The notes: generated by a model not told the origin, from the letters alone. Positions 47,264 through 56,593 are shown, counted from the stretch's first letter. The stretch is 64,000 nt of DNA from Pseudonocardia benzenivorans CB1190 (GCF_000196675.2 NC_015312.1:6154501-6218500), one strand, 5' to 3'. Numbers and translations are program-made.

Positions 47264-50200
47264 TCAACCGGTGCTCCCGCGGCCGGTCAGCCGCGCCCGC
47301 AGCTCGTCGGCCGCCTTGGCCGGACCCGTCGCGCCCGCAGGGTCGCCGAGTTCACGCCGGGCCCGCGACCAGGCGCGCAACGCCTCGATCCGGTGCCACG
47401 GCGTCCGGTACCGGACGAACGACTCGACGGCCAGCCGGTGGGACCGGTCGCTTCGCCGACGGTCTCCGGCAGCCGCCGCCACGGCCCCGCGGGCCAGCTC
47501 GACGACCCCGGCAGCACCCCGCCAGTCCGCCCCGCCGGCCAGGATCAGGTCGCACGCGTCGAGCTGCGCCCGGGCCGCGCCCAGGTCACCGGCGCCCACG
47601 CGCACCCGGGCGAGCTCGGCCCGCGCGACGAGCTCGGTGGGGACCTGTGGCGCGGAGACCGCCCAGGCCACCGCCTTCGTCAAGGACTCATCCGCACCGG
47701 CACGGTCGCCGAGCGCCAGTTGTGCCATGGCGAGCCAGCGCGCGTTGAGGGCGGCGTCGTGCAGGTCGCCCGCCGCCTCGTCGGCCCGCAGCGCCGCTGC
47801 CCAGCCGTGCGCGGCCCGCTCGACCGCACCGGACCGGAAGGCCAGCAGACGCCGGCTGACCGACTCGGCGGGCAGGCGCCCGACGGTGCTCCGGGCCGCC
47901 GCGAGCTCACCGGCCTCGACCTGCGCGAGCGCGAGTTGGTCCAGCACGGCGGTATGAGGGTCGGCGAAGCCCGCAAATCCGGGCTGGGCGAGTCCCCGGC
48001 GGCACCAGTCCCGGCCGCGGGTGGGATCGAGGAGGTAGGCGGTGGCGGCCAGTGCCCCGGCGTTGACCGGGGCCCACCCGAGGAAGGGATCCCCGAGCTC
48101 GTGGGCGACGGCCCAGACCTCCTCGAAGCAGGCGTCCGCGGCAGCCGGCTCCCCGCGGTTGAACAGGGCCCACCCGCGGGCCCAACCGGCGAGCACGCCC
48201 AGATCGCGGCGGCCCAGCCGCCTCGCCAGCTCGCCGGCCCGGTCCGCGGCCGTCGCCAGCAGCGCGGTGCGCATGCCGTACATCGCCGCCTGGGTCAGCC
48301 CCCGCTGCAGGTGGAACACCGCGGCCGGCTCTGCGAGCAGCCGCTCGGCGGCGGCGAGATGCTCCAGCGCGCGCGGGATGTCCATCACCGAGTGGTGGGT
48401 GCTCAGCGCCCCACCGATCCGGCTGTGGACGGCGCCGAGCAGCTCGTCGGAGCCGGCGGCGCGGTAGAGCCCCACTGCCTCCTCCAGGTGCCGGATCGCC
48501 TCCGGATGGCCCCGCCCCGACTTGATCCGCAGCATGGCGGTTCCGACCGCGGCGTCCGCCCGGGCCTCCGCCGGCGCGTCGATCCTCGCGAGGATCGCCA
48601 CGGCGGCCTCGGCGTGCCCGACGGCGTCCTCCCAGGCCGCGCGGGCGCCGGTCAGCTCCGCGGCACGCAGGCTCACCGCCGCCACCTCGGCCGCGTCGGC
48701 AGCCGGGCCCGCGGCCCGCAGGTGCACTGCCGCCGCAGCGACGTTCCGGTCGGTGAGCAGCGCCCGGCCGGCCCTCGCGTGCAGCCGTTCCCGGTGGCGA
48801 CCGGCGACGTCGTCGTACACGCAGTCCCGGATCAGCCCGTGTCGGAAGGCGTACCTGCTGCCCCAGCCCTGTCCGGCCGGGAGCAACAGGCCGGCGTCGA
48901 CGGCACGCTCGATACCGTCGACCAGGTCGTCCTCGGAGCCGTCGACGAGGGCCGCGAGCAGCTCGAACCCGACCTCACCGCCCACCACCGCCGCGGCCGT
49001 GACGACGTGCTGGGCCACCGGTGGCAGCCGTGCGACCCGGTCGCGCAGGACGTCGCGGATCCGGGTCGGGATCCGTCTGAAGGGGCCGACGGCCGGCTCC
49101 TCGCGCCGGTCCCGCAGGTCCCGCACGATCTCGGTGAGAAAGAACGGGTTTCCCCCGGACCGCTCCCACAACCGGTGCGCCGCGCCATCGGGGACCGCTC
49201 GGCCGAGTATCTCGCCCGCCAGCCGACGCACATCGGGTTCGGCCAGCGGACCGAGCACGACCCGCTCGGCGACGGCCGCACCGTCGCCGAGGAGGGCGCG
49301 CAGCGGCTCGTGGCGGCTGCCCGGCGGATCCCGGAAGCAGATCAGCAGCATGAGCCTCGCGGGCGGATCGGCGGCCAGCGCTCGCAACAGGTCGGCGCTC
49401 GCGGGGTCGATCCACTCGGCGTCCTCGACGACGACCGCCGTCGGGTTGGTGTGCGCGGTGCCGGCGAGCAGGAGTCGCAGGGCGGCAGCCGGCTCCGGAC
49501 GGCCACCGGCCGGCCCGGGTGGGGCGTCGAGCAGGACCTCGATCCCGGCGGCCGGCTCGCCGGCCCGCGGCGCCGCCGGCTGCGCGCACATCCGCACGAT
49601 CGCCGCGAGCGGCCGGTACGGCGCCGCCGCGACCGGGTCGCAGCGGCCGACGAGACAACGGCCGCCGTCGTCGGCCACGAGCCGAGCCAGCTCGGCGGCC
49701 AGCCGCGACTTGCCCACGCCGGCCTCCCCGCTGAGCAGGACGACGGGCGAGGCGCCCGCGCACGTCTCGCGCCAGAGCGCTGCGAGCCGGGCGAGCTCGG
49801 CGTCGCGGCCCACGAGCCGGAGCCGACGCGCTGCGGCGAAGAGCGCGTCGGGCGGCGGTTCGACGACGGTGCGCGCGTCCTGCCGTCGGACCGGGGGTGC
49901 GTGGTGGTGCGCCGGCAGCAGGACCGGGTCCTGCCGCAGGATCGCCGCTTCGAGGGCGGCGAGCTCGGGGCCGGGGTCGAGACCGAGCTCGTCGGCGAGC
50001 CGGGACCGCGCCGCGGCGTACGCGGCAAGGGCCTCGGTCTGCCGCCCACAGCGGTAGAGCGCCACCATGAGCTGCCCGCACAACCGTTCCCGGAACGGGT
50101 GGTGCGCGACGAGCGCCTCCAGCTCGGCCACCACGTCGAGATGGCGGCCGAGGTCGAGCTCGGCGGCGAGACAGCTCTCCAGCGCCGTCAGCCGCAGCTC

Positions 50201-50701
50201 GTCGAGCCGGGCTGCGCTGTCGGCCGCGAACTCCGGCTCCTCCAGGTCGGCGAGCAGCGGGCCCCGCCACAGCCCCAGCGCGGTGCGGAGTCCCGTCGCC
50301 GCCGCGGCGGCGTCACCGGCTCCCAGCGCCTCCTGCCCGAGCCGGACGAGGCGCTCGAACCTGCTGCTGTCGACGTCGTCGGGCTCGATCTCCAGCTGGT
50401 AGCCCGGCGCCCGGGTCACCAGGACGTCGGGCAGCCCGGCCGCGGCCAGCCGGCGGCGCAGGTGCGACACATGCGTGCGGACGGTGACCCGGCTCCCCGA
50501 CCCGGGCCGCTCGGCCCACAGGGTGTCCACGAGCCACTGCGCGGGCAGGACGCGGTTCGGGTGCAGGGCCAGCAGGCCGAGCAGCGACCGTTCGCGCGGG
50601 CCGCCGAGCGTGACGGGCGCACCCTCCGGGGAGCACACCTCGAGACGGCCGAGCAGCCTGATGCGCGGCGGGCTCGACACCGCGCCACCGTACCCGGACA
50701 A
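47264..50701 (-). CDS. SARP-family regulator with AAA ATPase and TPR-like C-terminus
   Basis: This is a 1145-residue protein; GTG at 50680 is an alternative start eight codons in. Residues about 12-105 are an OmpR-type winged helix (VTLGGPRERSLLGLLALHPN, HVSHLRRRLAAAGLPD) and 112-255 a bacterial transcriptional activation domain. An AAA/STAND ATPase follows with Walker A GEAGVGKS (325-332) and VVVEDAEWIDPAS as Walker B. Residues about 650-1145 are Ala/Leu-rich TPR-like helices. Such AfsR-like proteins sense signals and activate secondary-metabolism or catabolic operons. It lies 86 bases upstream of the FAD-MDMPI fusion on the same strand, its probable target. Confidence 0.9.
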   Translation of the reverse strand: MSGYGGAVSSPPRIRLLGRLEVCSPEGAPVTLGGPRERSLLGLLALHPNRVLPAQWLVDTLWAERPGSGSRVTVRTHVSHLRRRLAAAGLPDVLVTRAPGYQLEIEPDDVDSSRFERLVRLGQEALGAGDAAAAATGLRTALGLWRGPLLADLEEPEFAADSAARLDELRLTALESCLAAELDLGRHLDVVAELEALVAHHPFRERLCGQLMVALYRCGRQTEALAAYAAARSRLADELGLDPGPELAALEAAILRQDPVLLPAHHHAPPVRRQDARTVVEPPPDALFAAARRLRLVGRDAELARLAALWRETCAGASPVVLLSGEAGVGKSRLAAELARLVADDGGRCLVGRCDPVAAAPYRPLAAIVRMCAQPAAPRAGEPAAGIEVLLDAPPGPAGGRPEPAAALRLLLAGTAHTNPTAVVVEDAEWIDPASADLLRALAADPPARLMLLICFRDPPGSRHEPLRALLGDGAAVAERVVLGPLAEPDVRRLAGEILGRAVPDGAAHRLWERSGGNPFFLTEIVRDLRDRREEPAVGPFRRIPTRIRDVLRDRVARLPPVAQHVVTAAAVVGGEVGFELLAALVDGSEDDLVDGIERAVDAGLLLPAGQGWGSRYAFRHGLIRDCVYDDVAGRHRERLHARAGRALLTDRNVAAAAVHLRAAGPAADAAEVAAVSLRAAELTGARAAWEDAVGHAEAAVAILARIDAPAEARADAAVGTAMLRIKSGRGHPEAIRHLEEAVGLYRAAGSDELLGAVHSRIGGALSTHHSVMDIPRALEHLAAAERLLAEPAAVFHLQRGLTQAAMYGMRTALLATAADRAGELARRLGRRDLGVLAGWARGWALFNRGEPAAADACFEEVWAVAHELGDPFLGWAPVNAGALAATAYLLDPTRGRDWCRRGLAQPGFAGFADPHTAVLDQLALAQVEAGELAAARSTVGRLPAESVSRRLLAFRSGAVERAAHGWAAALRADEAAGDLHDAALNARWLAMAQLALGDRAGADESLTKAVAWAVSAPQVPTELVARAELARVRVGAGDLGAARAQLDACDLILAGGADWRGAAGVVELARGAVAAAAGDRRRSDRSHRLAVESFVRYRTPWHRIEALRAWSRARRELGDPAGATGPAKAADELRARLTGRGSTG

Positions 50702-50729
50702 ACACCCCGAACTACTGCGTGACCGGTCC

Positions 50730-51740
50730 TCAGCCGTCGCGCTCGGCCTGCTCGCGGGGCCGGGTCGCCCGCAGTGACCCCGCGTGAGCCGTCGCGGTCG
50801 GGTCGCGGCGCGTCTTCACCAGGCTCGCGACGGTGACGACCAGCAGGACGCCGACGATCACGCCGAGGCTCAGCGGCGTCGGGATCTCGGGCACGGACGG
50901 CGCGATGTCGACGTGCAGCCAGTGCAGGATCAGCTTCACGCCGATGAACGCGAGGATGATCGCGAGGCCCGTCGAGAGATACACCAGACGGTCGAGCAGG
51001 CCCTTGACCAGGAAGAACAGCGCACGCAGCCCGAGCAGGGCGAAGGCGTTCGCGGCGAAGACGATGTAGGCCTCCCTCGTCACCCCGAAGACCGCGGGGA
51101 TGGAGTCGAGCGCGAAGAGCAGGTCGATACCGCCGATGGCGATCAGCACGATGAGCAGCGGCGTCACCATCCGGCGGGCGCCCACGCGCGTGAGCAGCTT
51201 GCCGCCGTCGTACTCGTCGGTGACCGGGAGGAGTCTCCTGGCGACCTTGACCAGGCCGTTGTCCTCGACGTCCGGGTCCTCGTCGCGGTGCCGGAACAAC
51301 TGGACCGCGGTGTAGAGGAGCAGCAGGCCGAAGAGCAGGAACATGAACGAGAAGTAGTTGAGCAGCGTCGCGCCGAGGGCGATGAAGATGCCGCGCATGA
51401 CCAGCGCGAGCACGATGCCGAACGTCAGCACCTTGTGCTGGTGCTCCTCGGGCACCGCGAACGTCGACATGATGATCACGAAGACGAACAGGTTGTCGAC
51501 CGACAGGCTCTTCTCGACGATGTAGCCCGCGAAGAACTCGGTGCCGAACTGGCTGCCCGCCGTCATCCACAGGACGACGCCGAAGGCCACCGCGACGGCG
51601 ATGTAGAACACCGACCACAGCACGGCCTCGCGGAACCCGACCTTGTGCGGGCGGGCCGCCGCGACGGCCAGGTCGATCGCCAGGAGAACCACGACCAGCG
51701 CGATCGTCAGACCCCACCCGAGCGCGCCGATCTCCAGCAC
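50730..51740 (-). CDS. TerC-family integral membrane protein
   Basis: GTG 51740, with GAGGAGGGG upstream, gives 336 residues. The TerC blocks are EKSLSVDNLFVFVIIMSTF, VMRGIFIALGATLLNYFSF, IDLLFALDSIPAVFGVTRE and NAFALLGLRALFFLVKGLL; the acidic SVDN and ALDS turns are thought to bind metal in this family. About nine transmembrane helices are predicted. TerC/Alx proteins are linked to manganese export and metalation of exported proteins. No yybP-ykoY-type riboswitch could be recognised in the 250-bp upstream gap. Confidence 0.93.
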   Translation of the reverse strand: MLEIGALGWGLTIALVVVLLAIDLAVAAARPHKVGFREAVLWSVFYIAVAVAFGVVLWMTAGSQFGTEFFAGYIVEKSLSVDNLFVFVIIMSTFAVPEEHQHKVLTFGIVLALVMRGIFIALGATLLNYFSFMFLLFGLLLLYTAVQLFRHRDEDPDVEDNGLVKVARRLLPVTDEYDGGKLLTRVGARRMVTPLLIVLIAIGGIDLLFALDSIPAVFGVTREAYIVFAANAFALLGLRALFFLVKGLLDRLVYLSTGLAIILAFIGVKLILHWLHVDIAPSVPEIPTPLSLGVIVGVLLVVTVASLVKTRRDPTATAHAGSLRATRPREQAERDG

Positions 51741-51990
51741 CGCACCCCTCCTCGCCGAAGGCCCACCGATCCGGACGATTCGGGCGGCCGGTTCCCACAC
51801 TGCCACGAGCGGGCCCGACGGCGCGGCCACCGGGAGGAGCGACGGCGGGACCGGCACAGGCTATTGCGCCCGACCGGTTCCCGCGCGACGTCGGGCGGCG
51901 CGCCGACGTGGATCCCCACGACGACGGGATCGACGGCGCGGGCGCCGGGCCTACGGTGCTGACCGACCCGGTCCCGACCCAGGAGGACAG

Positions 51991-52425
51991 ATGGACCAGC
52001 GGCTGAGCTTCGTCACCCTCGCGACCCCGGACCTCGACGCCGCGCGCGCGTTCTACCGCGACGCCTTCGGGTGGGAACCGCACCTGGACGTGCCGGGCGA
52101 GATCGTCTTCTACCAGGTGGCGCCGGGTCTGCTGGTCGGCTTCTTCGACGCGGCGTCGTTCGACCGCGACCTCGGCCTCCCGGCGGGCAGCACCAGCGGG
52201 GTCTCCGGGATGACGCTGGCGCACAACGTCGGCGACCGCGCCGGGGTGTACACGCTGGCGTCGGCGGCCGTCGCGGCGGGTGCGGCCGTGGTCAAGCCGC
52301 CGCAGGAGAGCGAGTTCGGCGGGATCTTCCACGCGCTGGTCCGCGACCCGAACGGCGTCGTCTGGGAGATCGCGCACAACCCCGGCCACCGCGTCGAGGC
52401 CGACGGCACGGTCGTGCTCGGATGA
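51991..52425 (+). CDS. VOC-superfamily (glyoxalase-like) protein
   Basis: ATG 51991, with AGGAGG at 51981-51986, gives 144 residues. Two beta-alpha-beta-beta-beta units are visible: RLSFVTLATPDLDAARAFYR, DAFGWEP and the second GGIFHALVRDPNGVVWEIAHN, the glyoxalase/bleomycin-resistance pattern with possible metal ligands His and Glu. The substrate is unknown. A stem-loop follows the stop, and an IS110 element has inserted behind it. Confidence 0.88.
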   Translation: MDQRLSFVTLATPDLDAARAFYRDAFGWEPHLDVPGEIVFYQVAPGLLVGFFDAASFDRDLGLPAGSTSGVSGMTLAHNVGDRAGVYTLASAAVAAGAAVVKPPQESEFGGIFHALVRDPNGVVWEIAHNPGHRVEADGTVVLG

Positions 52426-52435
52426 GCCTCCCGGA

Positions 52436-52465
52436 CCGGGCGTCTCGAACTGAGACGGAGCCCGG
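52436..52465. terminator. hairpin after the VOC gene
   Basis: CCGGGC+GTCTC (52436-52446) pairs with GAGAC and GCCCGG (52452-52456, 52460-52465) around a 5-nt loop with a 3-nt bulge. It lies 10 bases after the stop codon. Confidence 0.55.
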
Positions 52466-52488
52466 CCGTGCGGCACGGCAGGCTCGAC

Positions 52489-53899
52489 CGATGACACCCT
52501 CTGTGTCAACCTCAAGATCGTCAGGCTGCGGTCGGTGGGTTGAGTTGGCGGGCTGCCCCGCCATGGCGGGCGGGGTCGTAGGGCTGTCCGTTGTTCCAGC
52601 AGCGCCAGATCACTCGAACCCAGGCTCTGGCGAGGATCCGGATCGCGTGCGGATGGTCCTTGCCGCCGGCGATAGCTCGCCGGTAGATGCCGGCGGCCCA
52701 GGGACTGGAGTGGCGGGAATTGTCGGCGAAGGTGGTCAACGCGACGCGCAGCCGCTTGTTACAGGCCCAACGGAAACTCACCGCGTGGTGCTTGCCCGAC
52801 GCGCGGGTGACCGGGACCAGCCCGGCGAGGGCAGCGATGGCATCCGGTCCGGAGTAGGCGTCGGTTTCGGCGAGCTCAGCGCGGATCTGGGCGGCGTTGA
52901 CCAGTCCGGCGCGGGGGAAGCTGGTGAACACCTTTCCGTCGGGGTGGGCGTGCAGGTGCGCGGCGTTGGACCGGTCGAGGTCCTTGATCGCTGTGTTGAG
53001 CGCGGTCAGGACCGCGATCAGGGCGAGGACGGCGTCGCGCAGCGCGTCGGACACGACTGCGCCGCTGACACCGGCCGGTGCGGCGCGCAGCCGGGTGAGC
53101 AGCTCGGCGGGGCTGCGACGTCCGGAGTAGCCGTGCTTGATGCAGAACGCCGCCATCCGCTTCTCCCCGAGGTGCGCGGCATGATCGGGGGTCGGATAGC
53201 GGTGAAGGAACGCCAGACTGATCGCCGAGGTCACCTCGGCGAAGATCTCCTTCGCCCCGGGCCAGGCCGTGTCCAGCAGCGCGGCGAGCTGGTTGCCCGC
53301 CGCGACACGGGCGGCGACCAGATCCGAGCGGGTGCGCGACACCAGACGCAGCGCGCGGGTGTCCTCGGACAGGGGGGTCGCCGCCCGCAGCCGATGCGCG
53401 CGCAGACGCAGGTACTCGGCGATCACGTGAGCGTCACCGGGATCAGACTTCGCCCCGGAGATCACCTCACCCTCACGCCAGGTCTTGATCGCGTTCGGCT
53501 TCACCGCCACCACCGGGTAGCCGGCGGCGAGCAGCGCGTCGACCAGCCGCCCGTCCGGGCGCTCGATGGCCACCGGCACCCCGCCCGGCTCACCCAGCTT
53601 GGCGAGTCGGCGGATCAGACCGGTGAACCCCGCCGCGGTGTGCTCCACGCCGAACCCGGTGACTCGACGCCCGGACGAGTCGAGAACGCATACCGCATGG
53701 TTCGTCGCGGCCCAGTCGATCCCCACGAAGTACTCGGCACCCACCAGCGACACGTTCGTCGCCTTCCTGTCCACAGTGGGCAGGACACGGTCGAGAGCCC
53801 GGCCCCGAGTCGAGTGGTCACTGACCGGCACTCAACACCGCAGCAGCCCTCTGTCGTCGATCTCAGACCGGGCAGGAACCGGGGGCGGCAGTGTCATCG
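52489..53899 (-). mobile_element. IS110-family insertion sequence (ends tentative)
   Basis: The element contains one IS110-type transposase gene on the - strand. A 9-bp inverted repeat, CGATGACAC at 52489-52497 and GTGTCATCG at 53891-53899, frames it and gives a length of about 1.4 kb, normal for the family. IS110 elements often lack long terminal repeats and clear target duplications, so these ends are a proposal. Confidence 0.6.
52521..53831 (-). CDS. IS110-family transposase (DEDD)
   Basis: This is a 436-residue protein. The N-terminal RuvC-like DEDD domain begins EYFVGIDWAATNHAVCVLD (first Asp), with VAIERPDGRLVDALLAAG (Glu) and VISGAKSDPGDAHVIAEYLR (Asp-Asp). The C-terminal Transposase_20 region has DAYSGPDAIAALAGLVPVTR, then FRWACNKRLRVALTTFADNS with the probable catalytic Ser. 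It looks intact. The start is ATG 53831; a GTG at VSLVGAEYF is possible. It is unrelated to the flanking genes. Confidence 0.92.
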   Translation of the reverse strand: MPVSDHSTRGRALDRVLPTVDRKATNVSLVGAEYFVGIDWAATNHAVCVLDSSGRRVTGFGVEHTAAGFTGLIRRLAKLGEPGGVPVAIERPDGRLVDALLAAGYPVVAVKPNAIKTWREGEVISGAKSDPGDAHVIAEYLRLRAHRLRAATPLSEDTRALRLVSRTRSDLVAARVAAGNQLAALLDTAWPGAKEIFAEVTSAISLAFLHRYPTPDHAAHLGEKRMAAFCIKHGYSGRRSPAELLTRLRAAPAGVSGAVVSDALRDAVLALIAVLTALNTAIKDLDRSNAAHLHAHPDGKVFTSFPRAGLVNAAQIRAELAETDAYSGPDAIAALAGLVPVTRASGKHHAVSFRWACNKRLRVALTTFADNSRHSSPWAAGIYRRAIAGGKDHPHAIRILARAWVRVIWRCWNNGQPYDPARHGGAARQLNPPTAA

Positions 53900-53998
53900 C
53901 GGCCGTCTCACGGCGACCGACGCGGGCCGTCACCCCGGCTCCCGACCGTTTCCTACCACAGAGGCCCTCATGACCCCCGCACAGAAGAGGGTGGACCA

Positions 53999-55159
53999 GT
54001 GACCGACGTCGGGCTGCCGGGCGACGAGCCGATGGTCGCCCGGTGGGGGTGGGAGCATCCGTCGGCACCACTGGTCGTCGCGTTGCACGGCAACGGGACC
54101 AGCGAGCACTCGCTGATCGAGATCTCCCCGTGGCTGCCCCACGGGCCGGTCGGGTACGTGTCGGTCCGCGCGCCGATCGCCGGGCCGACGGGCTACTCGT
54201 GGTTCCCCCTCGTCGACGGCTCACCCGAGGCCGAGGGCCTCGCCGCCGCCTGCCGCTGGGTGCTGGCCTGGCTCGACACCGAGGGCGACCCCGAGCGGCC
54301 CGTCCTGCTGCTCGGCTTCCGGGAGGGCGTGGCGCTGGCCGGGGCGCTGATGCTGGTGGCGCCCGACCGGTTCTCCGGTGCGGTGCTGCTCTACGGCGCG
54401 CTGCCGTTCGACGCCGGGATCCCCATGCCCCGCGGTGCGCTCGCCGGGATGCCGGTCTTCCTCGCCCACGGCGCCGACGACACCCGCACCCCGCCACCGC
54501 TGCTCGAGCGCACGTGGGACTGGCTGACGCGGCACAGCGGCGCACCGGTCCTCGCCGAGCGCGAACCGGGCGGGGACCAGCTCGCGGGCAAGGTCGTCGG
54601 CGATCTGGGGACGTGGCTGGGCGACCGCCTCGACTGGCTGCGCGCCCACGGCGAGAACCCCCTCGCCGACGGCGACGAGCCCGCCTGGCCCACCCTCGGC
54701 GGCCCGTTGCCGCCCCGCGCGGGCGAGCCTCCCGAGGTGACCGCCGGGGTGCCGCAGCACCAGTCGTCGCAGAACGGGCCGGCCGAGCTCGCCGAGGCGC
54801 TGTGGTCGCGGATCGCGGCCTTCGACGGCGTGACGACGGGACCCACCCGCGTCGGCGTCGACGGCACCCGGGCCCTGCTGCTCGACCGGGACGCGAGCAA
54901 CGGGCCCGACGTCGCGTTCGTGCTGCCCGCCGACGGCGAGTTCGCCCACCAGCACCCCGCGCCCGACTTCAGCCTGCACCTCGTCCTGCCGCCCGAACAG
55001 GCCTACGACGCGGTGGCCAAGGGCTGGGCCGTCGTGCACCCGCTGGCCGGGGTGCGGGTCAGCCCGGGGATGGTGCTGGTGCCGGGGCCGCGCGACGACG
55101 CCGAGCTGGAGACGGTGACGGGCATCGTGGCCGCCGGGTACCGGCACGCCCGCGGCTGA
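53999..55159 (+). CDS. fusion of degenerate alpha/beta hydrolase and DUF5519 (luciferase-associated) domain
   Basis: GTG 53999 gives 386 residues. Residues 15-215 follow the carboxylesterase/phospholipase fold (LVVALHGNGTSEHSLIEI, VLLLGFREGVALAGALML, VFLAHGADDTRTPPPLLE), but the nucleophile elbow reads GFREG with Arg108 where GFSQG carries the serine. The usual histidine is missing too (GGDQ). Residues about 265-386 match DUF5519: EFAHQHPAPDFSLHLVLPPE and GWAVVHPLAGVRVSPGMVLV then PRDDAELETVTGIVAAGYR. It is probably non-hydrolytic in its first half. GAGGGTGGACCA precedes the start, 99 bases from the IS110 end. Confidence 0.82.
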   Translation: MTDVGLPGDEPMVARWGWEHPSAPLVVALHGNGTSEHSLIEISPWLPHGPVGYVSVRAPIAGPTGYSWFPLVDGSPEAEGLAAACRWVLAWLDTEGDPERPVLLLGFREGVALAGALMLVAPDRFSGAVLLYGALPFDAGIPMPRGALAGMPVFLAHGADDTRTPPPLLERTWDWLTRHSGAPVLAEREPGGDQLAGKVVGDLGTWLGDRLDWLRAHGENPLADGDEPAWPTLGGPLPPRAGEPPEVTAGVPQHQSSQNGPAELAEALWSRIAAFDGVTTGPTRVGVDGTRALLLDRDASNGPDVAFVLPADGEFAHQHPAPDFSLHLVLPPEQAYDAVAKGWAVVHPLAGVRVSPGMVLVPGPRDDAELETVTGIVAAGYRHARG

Positions 55160-55189
55160 CCGCGGGGACGCGGCGCGCGCTCCGGGGCG

Positions 55190-56593
55190 TCACGGGGCGA
55201 GCACCCGGCACAGGGCGTCGAGCGTCCCGGCCCACGCGCTGTCCGACGGGGTCGCGTACCCGACGACGACACCGTCGGGACCCGGGCCGGCGTCGGGATG
55301 GCGGAAGGTCCCGAGGCCCTCGAGGGCGAGCCGGTGCCACGCCGCGGCGCGCAGCACGTCGGCCTCGGTGCCCGGCGGCAACGTCAGCACCAGGTGCAGG
55401 CCCGCGGCCAGGCCGCTCACCCCGACGTGCGGCGCCCGCCGCGCCAGCGCGGCGACCAGCTCGTCGCGACGGCGCCGGTAGCTGCGGCGCCGGGCGCGCA
55501 CGTGCCGGTCGTAGGCCCCGGACCCGACCAGATCGGCCAGGACGAGCTGGTCGAGGCCGCTCGTGACCGGCTCGACCAGCCCCTTGGCCCGTTCGACCTC
55601 GGCGACCAGCGACGCGGGCAGCACCATCCAGCCCAGCCGGACGGCGGGGGCGAGCGCCTTGCTCGTCGTGCCGAGGAGGACGACGTGTTCGGGATCGAGC
55701 CCCTGCAACGCGCCGACCGGCTGCCGGTCGTAGCGGAACTCGCCGTCGTAGTCGTCCTCGACGACGAGGCCGCCCGTCGTGCGGGCCCACTCGACTGCCG
55801 CGGCGCGCCGGGACGGGTCGAGGGCGACGCCCGTCGGGAACTGGTGGGCCGGGGTGAGCAGGACGGCGCCGACGTCGCGACCCAGGGTGTCGGTGCGGGC
55901 GCCGAGCCCGTCGACCTCGACGGGCGGGATGCGCAGGCCCTCGGCGCGCAGCAGGTCGCGGTGCACGTGCAGCCCCACCGACTCGACGGCGACGGCGCGC
56001 ACCCCGCGACGGCGCAGCACCGTCGCGAGCAGGGTCAGCGCGTGCGACACCCCGGCACAGACGACGATCCGGGCCGGGTCGGTGCGCACGCCACGGGCTC
56101 GTGCGAGGTAGTCGGCCAGCGCCTCGCGCAGCTCGGGACGACCGCGCGGGCCGCCGTAACCGAACGCCTCGTCGGGCGCGGCGGCCAGCGCGCGGCGGGT
56201 CGCGCGCAGCCACTGCGCCCGCGGGAAGCTCGCGACGTCCGGCCGCCCGGCGATCAGGTCGTGGCGCGGGCCGGAGGTGTGCGGCGGGGCGGGCGACGTC
56301 GGGTGCTGCGGGACCGCGGGCGAGCGCGTCGCGACCCGGGTCCCCGACCCGTGCCGCGCCGTCAGCCACCCCTCGGCGACCAGCTCCGCATACGCCTCGA
56401 CGACGGTCGTCCGGGCCAGCCCGAGATCGGCCGCGAGCGAACGTGACGACGGGAGCCGCGCGCCCGGCGCCAGCCGCCCGTCGCGGATCGCGTCGCGCAC
56501 CGCGTCCGTCAGCGCGACGCGCACGCCGCGGCCGTGACCGACGGACAGGTCCAGGTGCAGATCGGAACCTGCCGAAGTGGACCGCGAACTCAC
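55190..56593 (-). CDS. MocR/PdxR-type GntR transcriptional regulator with aminotransferase domain
   Basis: This is a 467-residue protein. Residues about 22-90 are a GntR winged helix (LTDAVRDAIRDGRLAPGARL, PSSRSLAADLGLARTTVVEA, EGWLTARHGSGTRV). The rest is a fold-type I aminotransferase domain with PLP lysine Lys312 in LLGTTSKALAPAVRLGW and EDDYDGEFRYD ahead of it. MocR proteins use PLP or an aminated ligand as effector. GTG 56593 is the start. It is divergent from the AhpD-like gene with 50 bases between starts and likely controls it and itself. Confidence 0.9.
   Translation of the reverse strand: MSSRSTSAGSDLHLDLSVGHGRGVRVALTDAVRDAIRDGRLAPGARLPSSRSLAADLGLARTTVVEAYAELVAEGWLTARHGSGTRVATRSPAVPQHPTSPAPPHTSGPRHDLIAGRPDVASFPRAQWLRATRRALAAAPDEAFGYGGPRGRPELREALADYLARARGVRTDPARIVVCAGVSHALTLLATVLRRRGVRAVAVESVGLHVHRDLLRAEGLRIPPVEVDGLGARTDTLGRDVGAVLLTPAHQFPTGVALDPSRRAAAVEWARTTGGLVVEDDYDGEFRYDRQPVGALQGLDPEHVVLLGTTSKALAPAVRLGWMVLPASLVAEVERAKGLVEPVTSGLDQLVLADLVGSGAYDRHVRARRRSYRRRRDELVAALARRAPHVGVSGLAAGLHLVLTLPPGTEADVLRAAAWHRLALEGLGTFRHPDAGPGPDGVVVGYATPSDSAWAGTLDALCRVLAP

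Noticed and set aside
47243..50722. 1159-codon + strand frame opposite the SARP regulator
   Set aside because: Antisense to a gene with clear winged-helix, BTAD and Walker motifs; the frame itself has shadow composition.
51741..51990. Manganese (yybP-ykoY) riboswitch upstream of terC
   Set aside because: Searched by eye for the conserved loops; only two GGGAACCGG direct repeats are seen, with no matching fold.
53891..53998. N-terminal extension of the hydrolase fusion to 53891
   Set aside because: The extra 36 residues fall in the IS110 end and a His/Arg/Pro-rich stretch; GTG 53999 matches the domain start.
52426..54000. Long + strand frame across the IS110 element (52071-54002)
   Set aside because: Antisense of the transposase; the real + strand gene starts at GTG 53999 after the element.
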